In this document: positions 26,272 through 35,634 of the stretch, in pieces
How positions within the stretch are numbered: the stretch's first letter is position 1
Layout: each line of letters begins with the position of its first letter
NCBI GenBank assembly: GCA_025453975.1
Contig: JALOPI010000032.1
Coordinates: forward strand, 1 to 42,900
Source: Syntrophobacteraceae bacterium
GTDB taxonomy: Bacteria > Desulfobacterota > Syntrophobacteria > Syntrophobacterales > Syntrophobacteraceae
Direction of reading: 5' to 3'
Length of the DNA: 42,900 bases
Translations under genes and position numbers: made by a program
Notes under the pieces: generated by a model
The model's database searches: none
The model's input: the letters and a program-made list of their open reading frames with translations, nothing else
What the model was told of the DNA's origin: nothing

Positions 26272-26279
26272 TGACTGCC

Positions 26280-26729
26280 ATGGGCATTGGCAAGCCGGAG
26301 TTCGGGTTTGGGGTTCATTTGATGTTGGATGGATATGGCTGTGATCGGGCAGCCTTGGAAGATCTTCAGTTCATCTACAATTTTCTGGACGAGTATCCCG
26401 ATCAGATGAACATGACGAAGATCATGCCGCCTTATGTGTTCAGGTACAATGGGTCGGTTCCGGAGGACTGGGGGGTATCGGGGTTCGTGCTCATTGCCGA
26501 GAGCCATATCAGTGTTCACACGTTTCCGGAGAAGCAGTATTTGAGCCTGGACATGTTCTCCTGCAAGCCGTTCGACACGGATGACGCCGTGGAGACGGTC
26601 CGAAGCCACTTCCGGATGCAGAAGTATGAGAAGCGGGTGCTGGACCGCGGCCAGGAGTTTCCCAACTCGATCCGGGAGTCTGCTCAGGTCGTCCGAATGG
26701 ATCGCATGCTGATGCAGCGTTCAAGATAA
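26280..26729 (+). CDS. speD: S-adenosylmethionine decarboxylase proenzyme
   Basis: A 149-residue prokaryotic-type SpeD, which self-cleaves to form its pyruvoyl group and decarboxylates AdoMet to supply aminopropyl groups for spermidine. The cleavage site is AESHISVHTFPE, between E74 and S75. The processing His80 and catalytic Cys95 (FSCKPF) are present. GGGGGAGGTGA lies 7-15 bases before ATG 26280. A strong promoter and an unusually long structured leader precede it, and the agmatinase-like gene follows by 10 bases, so both enzymes of polyamine supply are in one transcript. No speE or speA is in the window. Confidence 0.93.
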   Translation: MGIGKPEFGFGVHLMLDGYGCDRAALEDLQFIYNFLDEYPDQMNMTKIMPPYVFRYNGSVPEDWGVSGFVLIAESHISVHTFPEKQYLSLDMFSCKPFDTDDAVETVRSHFRMQKYEKRVLDRGQEFPNSIRESAQVVRMDRMLMQRSR

Positions 26730-26739
26730 CGGGTCAGTG

Positions 26740-27663
26740 ATGGTGGATTCGAATCGGATGGGGTTCCGGCCTTTGATGGGTCTGGGACCCCATCAGTCGT
26801 TTTTGGGGCTGGCTCAGAGCCGGGATTCCTTCGACGCGGCCCGGGCCGTGGTGATCCCCGCGCCTTACGATGGAACGACGACCTATCGGGCGGGCACGCG
26901 TGAAGGGCCTCGGGCTATTCTGGCGGCGTCGCGGGAGCTGGAGCCTTACGATGAGGAGATAAGCTCCGAAATCTGGGAGGCCGGGATCGCCACCCTCGAA
27001 GAGCTTCCGGTGACGGTGGCATCACCCCGTGAGATGGTGAGCCGGGTGAAGGCCTCCGTCTCGTCGGTGCTGGACGGGGGCAGGCTGCCCGTTCTGCTGG
27101 GTGGGGAGCATCTCCTGTCGTTGGGGGCCGTCGAGGCCCTGGCCGAGGCTATCCCAAATCTCACGGTGCTTCATCTCGATGCCCATGCGGACCTCAAGGC
27201 GGAGTACCAGGGCAGCCCCTTCAGCAACGCCTGCGTCATGCATCACGTGAGCCGATGCGCATCTCTGGTGCAGGTGGGGATCCGCTCCCTGACGCGGGAA
27301 GAGCGGGAGACCATCCGCGACGCTTCCATCCCCTGTTTCTGGGGCCAGCAGCTCTGGCGGGATCCGTCGTTGTGGGGTCGCATCGTCGATCATCTGGGTC
27401 CCGAGGTTTACATCAGCATCGACCTGGATGTGCTCGACCCCTCCATCATGCCGGCGGTGGGGACACCCGAGCCGGGGGGGGTCGGCTGGTACGAGGTCCT
27501 GGGGCTGCTGCGGCGTGTAGCCCGCGAGCGTCGCGTGGTGGGCTTCGATGTCATGGAGCTGCTTCCCATTCCCCAGTTGGCGGCCCCGGATTTTCTGGCG
27601 GCTCGCCTGGTTTACAAGCTCCTGGGCTATATTTTGATGGACAATGGGGCCTGCGTCTGGTAA
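26740..27663 (+). CDS. speB: agmatinase-family ureohydrolase
   Basis: A 307-residue arginase/agmatinase superfamily enzyme that hydrolyses a guanidino compound to urea and an amine; putrescine from agmatine is most likely given speD just upstream. The manganese ligands are visible: His in LGGEHLLSLG, the DAHAD group in HLDAHADLKAEY, and DLDVLDP. The glycine-rich TPEPGGVGW loop follows. The start is uncertain (GTG 26737, ATG 26740 or ATG 26758), and no clear ribosome binding site is seen, consistent with coupling to speD. Guanidinobutyrase or formimidoylglutamase activity cannot be excluded from sequence alone. Confidence 0.9.
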   Translation: MVDSNRMGFRPLMGLGPHQSFLGLAQSRDSFDAARAVVIPAPYDGTTTYRAGTREGPRAILAASRELEPYDEEISSEIWEAGIATLEELPVTVASPREMVSRVKASVSSVLDGGRLPVLLGGEHLLSLGAVEALAEAIPNLTVLHLDAHADLKAEYQGSPFSNACVMHHVSRCASLVQVGIRSLTREERETIRDASIPCFWGQQLWRDPSLWGRIVDHLGPEVYISIDLDVLDPSIMPAVGTPEPGGVGWYEVLGLLRRVARERRVVGFDVMELLPIPQLAAPDFLAARLVYKLLGYILMDNGACVW

Positions 27664-27687
27664 ATGTTTTTTATTTCGGCTAGATAG

Positions 27688-28614
27688 GTGATTCAAGGTC
27701 GTCAAGGACCGGTTTCTCACAGAGAGAGTGATCAGGCTTTGGAAGAGGAATCCGCCAAAGGATTTCAGAACTGGCTCCGGATGTGCTTCCGGCGGCTGGC
27801 GCGCATCCGCGATTCGGAAAGCATAGAAAAGGAGATCGAGCAGCTCATCGACGAGGGGGAGCAGCGCGGTCTGATCTCCGAGGACGAAGGGGAGATGATC
27901 CAGGGGATTTTCTCCTTTCGCGACACCATCGCCCGCGGGATCATGGTTCCGCGCACCGATACGGTCTGTGCGCGCGTCGACACCAGCATGCCCGAGATCA
28001 TTGATCTCATCATCCAGAGCGGTCATTCACGCATTCCCGTCTACGTGGACAGCATCGACAATATCGTGGGAACCCTCCATGCCAAGGACCTGCTGAAGCA
28101 TTGGGGGTGCGGTGCGGAGGCCGAGCTGAGGGAGCTGGTCCGCCCTCCCTATTTCATTCCCGAGACGAAGAAGATCAGCGAGGTGCTCCATGACCTACGG
28201 GGCAACAAGTCTCACATCGCCATCGTCATCGACGAGTATGGCGGTACGGCGGGCATCCTGACCCTGGAGGACATCATCGAGGAGATCATCGGCGAGATCA
28301 CGGACGAATACGATGCCGAGGAGACGCTCATCGAGGAGCACGACGACGGCTCCATGACCGTAGACGCCCGCCTGGACGTGGAGGAGCTGGAGGATGTTCT
28401 GGGCCTGGAGTTTCCCGAGGGGAAGTTCGAATCCGTCGGCGGCTTCGTCATCAGCCTTCTCGGAAAGGTTCCAGGCGTCGATGAAAAGGTGACATACCAG
28501 AATATCGAGATGGTGGTGGAGGCCGCCAACAATCGCAAGATCGAAAAGCTGAGGATTCGAAGAATCGGTCCCCAGGGCCAGGGGCATGCCGAGACCGAAA
28601 TGGACCACGCCTGA
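27688..28614 (+). CDS. corC: CorC/HlyC-like CBS domain protein
   Basis: A 308-residue protein without membrane segments. An acidic N-terminal helix is followed by a CBS pair (about 75-205: GIMVPRTDTVCARVD, GHSRIPVYVDSIDNIVG, IDEYGGTAGILTLEDI) and a CorC_HlyC domain (about 215-300: DGSMTVDARLDVEELEDVLG, FESVGGFVISLLGKVP). This is the soluble CorC/YbeX type, linked in Enterobacteria to magnesium efflux, ribosome maturation and lnt. Here lnt is also downstream, as in ybeX-lnt, though 474 bases separate them. GTG 27688 gives the longest frame; TTG 27739 is an alternative start. Confidence 0.88.
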   Translation: MIQGRQGPVSHRESDQALEEESAKGFQNWLRMCFRRLARIRDSESIEKEIEQLIDEGEQRGLISEDEGEMIQGIFSFRDTIARGIMVPRTDTVCARVDTSMPEIIDLIIQSGHSRIPVYVDSIDNIVGTLHAKDLLKHWGCGAEAELRELVRPPYFIPETKKISEVLHDLRGNKSHIAIVIDEYGGTAGILTLEDIIEEIIGEITDEYDAEETLIEEHDDGSMTVDARLDVEELEDVLGLEFPEGKFESVGGFVISLLGKVPGVDEKVTYQNIEMVVEAANNRKIEKLRIRRIGPQGQGHAETEMDHA

Positions 28615-28621
28615 GTCTGTT

Positions 28622-28640
28622 GCCGGAAGCTTCCGGCTTT
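28622..28640 (+). terminator. possible terminator after corC
   Basis: A perfect 16-base palindrome (GCCGGAAGCTTCCGGC, 28622-28637) 7 bases past the corC stop, followed by TTT only. The stem is strong but the U-tract is short. The remaining bases to 29088 hold no gene I can support. Confidence 0.4.
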
Positions 28641-29088
28641 CCTTCTCGGGCCGCGGCATGCCGGCATGAGCCCGCCGCCGACCCAAGGTGTCCCCCAGGG
28701 GGATCGATGACCTTCCACCATGGAGACGGAATGTGCTTCCCCCTTGAGCCTTTCCATCTCCCGCCCCGCCCAAGCCCTGCCCAGGGGCTTACACGTCTCG
28801 ACGACGGCCCATGCCCAGCCTTGTGCCCCGCGGGGAAGACCATTGACCGAAGAGCGTGGATCTGGATAGGATATGCGGGTCGTCGCCGGCCCGGGGGCGG
28901 CCTTCCGCGCTTCCTCGGCCAGGTTCATGCCGGAATCGAGGAGAACGGAGGGATGCGGGGTTTTCAACCCTGAGCCTGCAATCTGCAACCTTAAGCTTCG
29001 GGGATTCACTTCCTGGGATGGGGGAGTCTTGCATGCCGGATGATGGTGGCGGCCGCGTATTGAAAGCGGCAACGGGCTCGATGGGGTC

Positions 29089-30633
29089 ATGACGGGCAAC
29101 GGTGTCAGGGTTTTGGGGTGCGTGTCGAGCGGCTTTCTGCTCACGTTGGGCCTCCCCCGGTGGGATGTCTACCCCGTGGCATGGGTGGCATTGGTCCCTC
29201 TGCTCTTGGCTCTCCGGGGCGCGAGCCCCAGGCAGGCCTTTGGCTGGGGATATCTGTGCGGCATGGTCCACTTCCTGAGCATGCTGTACTGGATTCGCCA
29301 CGTCATTTTCTATTACGGTGGCTTGCCCGCGCCCCTGGCCATTGGAGTTTTGGTGCTGTTGTGCGGGTACCTGGCCTTATACCCGGCGGTGTTCGCCTGG
29401 GTGTCCAGGCGATGGGAAGGGCGTCCCGCCCTGTGGGTTCTGGGGCTCCCGCTGGTCTGGGTGACCCTGGAGTGGGTGAGGGCCCATGCTCTCTCCGGTT
29501 TTCCATGGGGGAATCTCGGGTACAGTCAGACCCGTTTTTCGACCCTGGCCCAGGTGGCGGACATCACGGGTGTTTATGGCGTCAGCTGGCTGCTGGTCCT
29601 TTCCAGCACGGTCCTGACCAGCATCCTGGCTCGACGCGCCTCTCGCGTGGGCATCGCCGTCTTCACTCTCTGCCTGGCGGGTGCCATTGGTTACGGAGCC
29701 TGGCGCCTGGACCAGGTGCGCCGCATCCAGGAAGGGTTTCCGGTCTGGTGGGCGGCCGTGGTTCAGGGCAATGTCGACCAGAGCCTGAAATGGGACCCTG
29801 CGTTTCAGCAGGAGACCCTGAGTCGATACCGGCGGCTGTCCCTAGAGGCAGCGGGCCACGATCCGCCACCGGACCTCGTGATATGGCCCGAGACGGCCGC
29901 GCCGTTCTTCTACGGGCGCGAGCCGAATCTGTCGCGCCAGCTGGACGAGATGATCATGGAGATCGGGAGAGCGACGATCTTCGGAAGTCCGGCCATCATC
30001 CGGGAAGACGGTGAAGCCAGGCTTCAGAATCGTGCTTATCTGGTGGAGGGTCAGGGGACTGTCCTGGGCTCTTATGCCAAGCGGCACCTGGTTCCCTTCG
30101 GGGAGTACGTGCCGCTCCAGAAGCTGCTTTTTTTCGTTGAGCGTCTCGTGGAGGCGGCGGGCGATTTCGTCCCCGGCAAGGAGTCGACGCCCCTGGAATG
30201 GGGGGACAGGGATCTGGGGGTGCTCATCTGCTACGAGGGGATCTTCCCGGCCCTGGCTCGCCAAACGGTTGGAGAAGGCGCATCGGTGCTGGTCATCATC
30301 ACCAACGACGCCTGGTATGGGCCGACCAGCGCCCCATATCAGCACCTGGAGATGGCCCGATGGCGCGCCATCGAGTTTCGGCGTCCCGTGCTCCGGGCCG
30401 CCAACACGGGGGTGAGCGCCATTTTCGACAGTACGGGGCGGGAATGCGGACGGATCCCCTTGAACGAATCCGGGCAGTTGGTCTGCGCCGTTCGGAGCGG
30501 CCTCATCGACACGTTTTACGGGCGGTGGGGCGACGCCTTTGCCTGGCTCTGCGTGGCTGGGGCTCTGATGGGCGCGGTATGGTCCGAGGTGCTTCATCGG
30601 AGCGATGGAGCCCGTCGGATGACCGAGCGATGA
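29089..30633 (+). CDS. lnt: apolipoprotein N-acyltransferase
   Basis: A 514-residue inner-membrane enzyme that adds the third acyl chain to lipoproteins. About six N-terminal membrane segments (within 1-205) are followed by the periplasmic nitrilase-like domain and a last membrane segment near the C-terminus. The catalytic triad is clear: E268 in WPETAAPF, K331 in YAKRHLVPFGEYVP, and C381 in LICYEGIFP. Length and order match the family. The ribosome binding site is weak (GGGG before ATG 29089). Its placement after a CorC-like gene is widely conserved in proteobacteria. Confidence 0.96.
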   Translation: MTGNGVRVLGCVSSGFLLTLGLPRWDVYPVAWVALVPLLLALRGASPRQAFGWGYLCGMVHFLSMLYWIRHVIFYYGGLPAPLAIGVLVLLCGYLALYPAVFAWVSRRWEGRPALWVLGLPLVWVTLEWVRAHALSGFPWGNLGYSQTRFSTLAQVADITGVYGVSWLLVLSSTVLTSILARRASRVGIAVFTLCLAGAIGYGAWRLDQVRRIQEGFPVWWAAVVQGNVDQSLKWDPAFQQETLSRYRRLSLEAAGHDPPPDLVIWPETAAPFFYGREPNLSRQLDEMIMEIGRATIFGSPAIIREDGEARLQNRAYLVEGQGTVLGSYAKRHLVPFGEYVPLQKLLFFVERLVEAAGDFVPGKESTPLEWGDRDLGVLICYEGIFPALARQTVGEGASVLVIITNDAWYGPTSAPYQHLEMARWRAIEFRRPVLRAANTGVSAIFDSTGRECGRIPLNESGQLVCAVRSGLIDTFYGRWGDAFAWLCVAGALMGAVWSEVLHRSDGARRMTER

Positions 30634-30727
30634 GGGGGAGCTGCTCTTCCGCGGGCGTCCCCGATGACGGGGGTGTGTCAGAGCCCCCTGGAAAAACAAC
30701 CCAGTGAAAATCGAGGAGGAGAGACCC

Positions 30728-31865
30728 ATGCATATAGATCCGGCGGAAGTCAAAACGGTATTGAAGGATCTGGACCAACGTTTTCAAAGCCTCGGGGGGT
30801 ATCTTTGACATCACGGGCAAACGCCAGCGGCTGGCCGAGCTCGACACGCTGATGTCGAGGCAGGACTTCTGGGAAAAGCCCGACGAGAGCAAGCATGTGC
30901 TCAAGGAGCGCTCGGACCTGACGGATGCCATCCAGACGTGGCAGACTTTTTCGGACGAGCTGGAGGACACGGAGCTGCTCTTCGAGATGGCCATGGAGGA
31001 GGGGGACGAGGAGGCCGTCGATGAAGTGGTCCTCAAGACCCGTGCGCTCCAGAAGAGACTCCGTGACCTCGAGCTTCGGCAGATGCTGAGCCACGAGGAC
31101 GACGCCAAGAATGCCATTGTGAGCGTCAATGCCGGCGCGGGGGGAACGGAGGCTCAGGACTGGGTCGAGATGCTTCTGCGCATGATGCTGCGCTATTGCG
31201 AGCGCAAGGGATTCGTCGTCGAAATGGCCGACCTTCAGGAGGGAGAGGAGGCGGGGGTCAAGAGCGCGACCTTCACGGTCTCGGGCGCCAACGCCTATGG
31301 GATGCTCAAGTCGGAATCGGGGATCCACAGGCTGGTGCGCATCTCGCCCTTCGATGCCAGCGGGCGAAGGCACACCTCTTTTGCGGCGGTCCTGGTCTAC
31401 CCGGAAGTGGACGACCGCATCGAGGTGGACATCAAGCAGGCGGACCTTCGCATCGACACCTACCGGGCGAGCGGCGCCGGGGGGCAGCACGTCAACAAGA
31501 CGAGCTCCGCGGTCCGCATCACCCACCTGCCGACGGGTATCGTGGTCCAGTGCCAGAACGAGAAATCCCAGCACCGCAATCGGGACATCGCCATGAAGAT
31601 CCTGCGGGCGCGCATGTATGAGCGCGAGCAGCAGGCTCAGCAGGTGAAGCTTCAGGAGATGCACGACAGTCTCGATGACATCGGCTGGGGCAATCAGATC
31701 CGCTCGTACGTGATGCAGCCTTATCGGCTGGTGAAGGACCACCGGACCACGGTGGAGAAGGGCAACGTGGATGCGGTGCTGGATGGAGACCTGGACGATT
31801 TCGTCGAGGCCTACCTCATGCAGCAGCTCACCCACAAGGAGAGGGCTGCCGGGCTACGCGGTTGA
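30728..31865 (+). CDS. prfB: peptide chain release factor 2 with programmed +1 frameshift
   Basis: RF2 recognises UAA and UGA stop codons. Translation starts at ATG 30728 (GAGGAGGAGA upstream), reads 26 codons to CTT (30803-30805), meets the in-frame TGA (30806-30808), and must shift +1 to continue from GAC 30807, giving 378 residues. The shift site is the classical one: GGGGGG (30794-30799) as internal Shine-Dalgarno, then TATCTTTGAC. The RF2 codon-recognition tripeptide SPF is present (VRISPFDASG), and the catalytic GGQ falls at residues 251-253, close to its position in E. coli RF2. Frameshifting lets RF2 levels control their own synthesis. It follows lnt by 94 bases. Confidence 0.97.
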
Positions 31866-32007
31866 CGGGGGGGGGTGACGCGAGCCTTCGCTCATCAGCC
31901 CTGTACCGCCAAGGACGAGGAAAGCGTCATCCGAGAGGGGTTTGGGCTCGAGCCGTGACCCTTGATCCCTATTCTCATTTCCAGGGAGGCTGACCATCTC
32001 TGAAGGC

Positions 32008-32463
32008 ATGGTATGGGTGGTGGGAGGCTCCGTCGTGGCCATGACGATTGCCGTGGCGCTGGCCGTTGGATCGCGGCGCAGCGCGCGGACGGCCGCCATG
32101 TACCACGTCGAGCGGCATTTCCGGAACGTGAGGATCGTCGCCTCGTCCGACCGCGTCGAGTTTCGAGGGCTGGACCGCGTCTGGGACGGGCAATGGCGGG
32201 GGCTGGGCGTCCTGGTGCTGACCGATGAAATTCTCTACTTTCGCCTGGCCGATCGAAACATGGATCTGAGTGTGCCCGTTTCCCGGATCGATGAGGTCCG
32301 CGTGGATGGCGAAGGGGACGGACGGAGGATGGCTGGCGGGCGATGCCAGATCCGAGTGGGGTATCGAGCGTTCGATGATCAGCCCAGGACGGCCACCTGG
32401 AGCGTCAGGGACGCGACGAGGTGGAAAGAGCTGATCCTGGACGCCGTCGAGGGGAAGAAGTGA
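32008..32463 (+). CDS. membrane-anchored protein with a PH-like domain
   Basis: A 151-residue protein with one N-terminal membrane segment (about 1-20) followed by a cytoplasmic basic stretch and a beta-rich domain. This has the pattern of bacterial PH-like (bPH/GRAM) domains (GVLVLTDEILYFRLADRNMDLSVPVSRIDEV). The function is unknown; such domains often bind membranes or are stress-related. ATG 32008 is preceded by GAAGGC only, with a better GGGAGG further upstream, so the start is not certain. The stop lies 1 base before the MoeA start, suggesting translational coupling, but no shared role is known. Confidence 0.75.
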   Translation: MVWVVGGSVVAMTIAVALAVGSRRSARTAAMYHVERHFRNVRIVASSDRVEFRGLDRVWDGQWRGLGVLVLTDEILYFRLADRNMDLSVPVSRIDEVRVDGEGDGRRMAGGRCQIRVGYRAFDDQPRTATWSVRDATRWKELILDAVEGKK

Positions 32464-32464
32464 C

Positions 32465-34423
32465 ATGGAGCAGAAGCCGGCCCGCAATGTTTACCTGAAA
32501 ATGAAGACCCTGGAGGAAGCCCGCGCCATCTGGCGTGCGGAGACCCAGGATCGGCGCTGTCCGTCCCAGCGGGTCGCCACCGCCGCGTCGCTGGGGAGGG
32601 TCACCGCCCGGCCCGTCGTGGCGCGCCGCTCGGTTCCCCATTACCATGGGGCGGCCATGGATGGTTTTGCCGTCAAGGCGCGGGAATCCTTTGGCGCCAG
32701 CGAGGTCAGCCCCACGAGGCTGCGGATCGGTGAGTCGGCGTTCGCCGTGGATACGGGGGATGCGCTCCCCCAGGGGGCCGATGCCGTCGTCATGATCGAG
32801 CACGTGGAGATCCTCCCCGCCGGAGAGATCGAGATCCGGTCGGCGGCCTTTCCCTGGCAGCATGTGCGCAAGGTGGGCGAGGACATCGTGTCCGGCGAGC
32901 TGCTGCTGCCGCAGAATCACCGGCTGAGGCCCGCGGACCTGGGGGCGCTGCTGGCGGCGGGTGTCGTGGAGATCGAGGTGTACCGTCGTCCCGTGGTGTG
33001 GATTCAGCCGACGGGGACCGAGCTCATTCCGGCGGAGAGAGCCGCCGAAGCCGGGCCGGGACACATCATCGAGTTCAATGGCAGAGTGCTCGCGGGCCTG
33101 GTGGAGGAGTGCGGGGGGGCGCCGGTGGTGCGGGAGGCCATTCCCGACGACCTGGAGAGCATCCGCCGGTTTCTCCTCGAGGCCGCCTCCTCCGAGGCCG
33201 ACGCCATCCTCATCAATGCCGGGTCTTCGGCCGGGTCCGAGGACTACACGGCGGCCCTCGTCGGGGATCTGGGATCGGTGCTGGTCCATGGCGTCACCAT
33301 GATGCCAGGAAAGCCCACGGTGCTGGGCATCATTCAGGGGAAGCCCGTCGTGGGGGTGCCTGGATACCCTGTTTCGGCCATCCTGGCCTTCGAGCAGTTC
33401 GGTCGACCGCTGCTCTTCGGGCTTCAGGGGCTTCCGGAGCCACCCTTTGTCGAGGTGGATGCGGTCATGGGCCGCAAGATGCCTTCCAGGCTGGGGCTGG
33501 AAGAATTCGTCCGGGTCATCCTGGGCCGTGTGCAGGGAAGGCTGGTGGCCATGCCCCTCCAGCGGGGGGCCGGCATCATCACGTCCCTCACGAGGGCGGA
33601 CGGCATTCTGCGCATTCCCCAGAACGTCGAGGGGGTGGACGTGGACGAGGGGGTCCGCGTCCGTCTCCTGCGGGGGGAGGGGGACCTGGATCACAGCCTG
33701 GTCATGATCGGAAGCCACGACAACACCATCGACGTCCTGGCCAACGAGCTCAAGCGGAGGGACTCCCGGACCCACCTGTCCTCGAGCAATGTGGGGAGCC
33801 TCGGGGGACTCATGGCCATTCGCAAAGGCCAGGCGCACCTGGCGGGCTCCCATCTCCTGGAGACGGCGACGGGCGAGTACAATTTCTCGTACATCGAGCG
33901 TTACCTCAAGGGCGTCCCTGTCCGGGTGGTGCAGCTGGCCATGCGCCAGCAGGGACTCCTCGTCAAGCCGGGCAACCCCCTGGGAATCCGAGGCATCGAG
34001 GATCTGGGGCGGCCCGACGTGTCCTTCGTGAACCGCCAGGCCGGCGCGGGCACGCGCATTCTCCTGGATCACTTCCTGGGGCGTCACGGGCTGAAGGCCG
34101 AGGCTGTCCATGGCTACGATCAGGAGGAGTACACGCACATGTCCGTGGCGGTCAATGTGCTGAGCGGGCGTGCCGACTGCGGCATGGCCATTCACGCGGC
34201 GGCTCGCGCCCTGGACCTCGATTTCATCCCCGTGGCCGAGGAGCGCTACGATCTGATCATCCCCGAATCGAGCTGGGAGGACCCCAGGGTGGGGCTGGTG
34301 CTGGAGATCGTCGGAGACGATTCCTTTCGGTCCATGGTGAGGGAAATGGGAGGCTACGATGTGGGGGCCTCCGGCCGGGTGATGGGGATCTGGGATGGCC
34401 GGGAGTGGCATGAGCGGGCCTGA
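32465..34423 (+). CDS. moeA: MoeA fused to a periplasmic-binding-protein-like domain
   Basis: A 652-residue fusion. The MoeA part (about 1-415) inserts molybdate into adenylated molybdopterin; it shows HGAAMDGFAVKA, DTGDALPQGADAVVMIE, the MoCF domain with TGTELIP and NAGSSAGSEDY, and VPGYPVSA. The C-terminal part (about 420-650) is a PBP-like domain (VMIGSHDNTIDVLANELK, RQAGAGTRILLDHFLG) of the type found alone or fused to MoeA in anaerobes, likely sensing or binding molybdate, tungstate or a cofactor. The gene starts 1 base after the PH-like gene and overlaps the radical SAM gene by 14 bases. Tungsten specificity cannot be judged from sequence. Confidence 0.92.
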   Translation: MEQKPARNVYLKMKTLEEARAIWRAETQDRRCPSQRVATAASLGRVTARPVVARRSVPHYHGAAMDGFAVKARESFGASEVSPTRLRIGESAFAVDTGDALPQGADAVVMIEHVEILPAGEIEIRSAAFPWQHVRKVGEDIVSGELLLPQNHRLRPADLGALLAAGVVEIEVYRRPVVWIQPTGTELIPAERAAEAGPGHIIEFNGRVLAGLVEECGGAPVVREAIPDDLESIRRFLLEAASSEADAILINAGSSAGSEDYTAALVGDLGSVLVHGVTMMPGKPTVLGIIQGKPVVGVPGYPVSAILAFEQFGRPLLFGLQGLPEPPFVEVDAVMGRKMPSRLGLEEFVRVILGRVQGRLVAMPLQRGAGIITSLTRADGILRIPQNVEGVDVDEGVRVRLLRGEGDLDHSLVMIGSHDNTIDVLANELKRRDSRTHLSSSNVGSLGGLMAIRKGQAHLAGSHLLETATGEYNFSYIERYLKGVPVRVVQLAMRQQGLLVKPGNPLGIRGIEDLGRPDVSFVNRQAGAGTRILLDHFLGRHGLKAEAVHGYDQEEYTHMSVAVNVLSGRADCGMAIHAAARALDLDFIPVAEERYDLIIPESSWEDPRVGLVLEIVGDDSFRSMVREMGGYDVGASGRVMGIWDGREWHERA

Positions 34424-35411
34424 AAGGACTGGATCCGCTCCCGTTGAGCCTCGGCCTCTGGCGGACGAGCTCCCCGGTTATCTGCTCCTCCACCGGCGAG
34501 GCGAGCTGGCCGAGCGCTCCCGCCGGCTGGATGCTCTGCTCGGCTCCTGCGCCCTGTGTCCCCGGCGGTGTGGTGTCGACCGGACCGCTGGAGAGAAAGG
34601 GGCCTGCGGCACGACGGCTGGCCCGGTCATCGCGGCCGCCAGTGTCCATCCGTGGGAGGAGCCGCCCCTTTCCGGAGAGCGGGGATCGGGAGCCATCTTT
34701 TTCTCTGGCTGTACCATGAGCTGCGTTTTCTGCCAGAATTTCCCCATCAGTCAGCTGGGAGTTGGCCGGGAGCTGACCCCCGAGGGTCTGGCCGGGGAGA
34801 TGCTCAAGCTCCAGCGGCGCGGCGTCCACAATCTGAACCTGGTGACCGCCACCCACCAGATGCCTGCCGTGGTGCGTGCGCTCCTCGTCGCCATCCCCAT
34901 GGGACTGCGCCTGCCCATTGTCTACAACACCAGCGGGTATGAAGCCGTCGAGACCCTCAGGCTCCTGGAGGGGATCGTGGACGTTTTTCTGCCCGATATG
35001 AAGTACTCCAGCCCCGAAGCCGCCCTTTACTGCTCGGGACGCCGGGATTACGTCGCGGTCAACCGCGCTGCCCTCCTGGAGATGTGGCGTCAGGTGGGTC
35101 CCCTCCGCCTCGGCCTGGATGGCATCGCCCGCCGGGGAATGCTGGTGAGGCACATGGTGCTGCCGGAGGACCTTTCGGGTACGGCGGAATGTCTCGGCTT
35201 TCTCGGAGAGGAGATGGGCGAGTCGGTGTGGGTGAGCCTCCTGAGCCAGTATTTTCCGGCGCACAAGGCCCATGGGATGCCGCCCCTCGACCGCAGAATC
35301 CTGGGTCGTGAGTACGAAGCCGCCCTGGATGCCCTCGAGGGCATGGGCATCGAGAACGGCTTCGTCCAGGATGCCGAATGCGAGGATGACCCGTGGGGGG
35401 GCTGGGCCTGA
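34410..35411 (+). CDS. PflA-like radical SAM protein
   Basis: A 333-residue protein of the family resembling pyruvate-formate-lyase activating enzymes (COG1313 type). The radical SAM motif is FFSGCTMSCVFCQN, C101, C105 and C108. An N-terminal cysteine cluster (C47, C50, C54, C66 in CALCPRRCG and GACG) may hold a second Fe-S centre. The GGGAG before ATG 34410 favours that start over ATG 34395. It overlaps the end of moeA by 14 bases, so the two are co-translated. No glycyl-radical enzyme is in the window; the substrate of this family is not established. Confidence 0.88.
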   Translation: MSGPERTGSAPVEPRPLADELPGYLLLHRRGELAERSRRLDALLGSCALCPRRCGVDRTAGEKGACGTTAGPVIAAASVHPWEEPPLSGERGSGAIFFSGCTMSCVFCQNFPISQLGVGRELTPEGLAGEMLKLQRRGVHNLNLVTATHQMPAVVRALLVAIPMGLRLPIVYNTSGYEAVETLRLLEGIVDVFLPDMKYSSPEAALYCSGRRDYVAVNRAALLEMWRQVGPLRLGLDGIARRGMLVRHMVLPEDLSGTAECLGFLGEEMGESVWVSLLSQYFPAHKAHGMPPLDRRILGREYEAALDALEGMGIENGFVQDAECEDDPWGGWA

Positions 35412-35449
35412 AATGTGGCGGTTTCACGGTGGTTTTTGCGGGTTTTCCT

Positions 35450-35478
35450 TTGACTGCCCGCCCAAGCTTCTCTAGAAT
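35450..35478 (+). promoter_or_regulatory. sigma-70 promoter of the kinase-cytochrome gene group
   Basis: TTGACT (35450-35455) and TAGAAT (35473-35478) are exactly 17 bases apart. The expected start is near 35485, with a leader of about 150 bases before the kinase gene. It may drive the five genes to 40846. Confidence 0.65.
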
Positions 35479-35634
35479 CGCTTCGTTCATCCGCTCGAGC
35501 CAGGTGGTCGCACGAACAATCCGATCCGGCGGGATGCCTTGCAGCCGCGGGAAGGTTTGAGAGAGCCGTCTCAGGCGGGCCCCGGTCCTCCGCGGGCACG
35601 ATGGCAACGCTTCAGGCTGGAACAGGTGATGTGG

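Noticed and set aside
28640..29088. Short frames in the gap between corC and lnt
   Set aside because: No ribosome binding sites, proline- and arginine-rich composition, and no recognisable domain; treated as non-coding.
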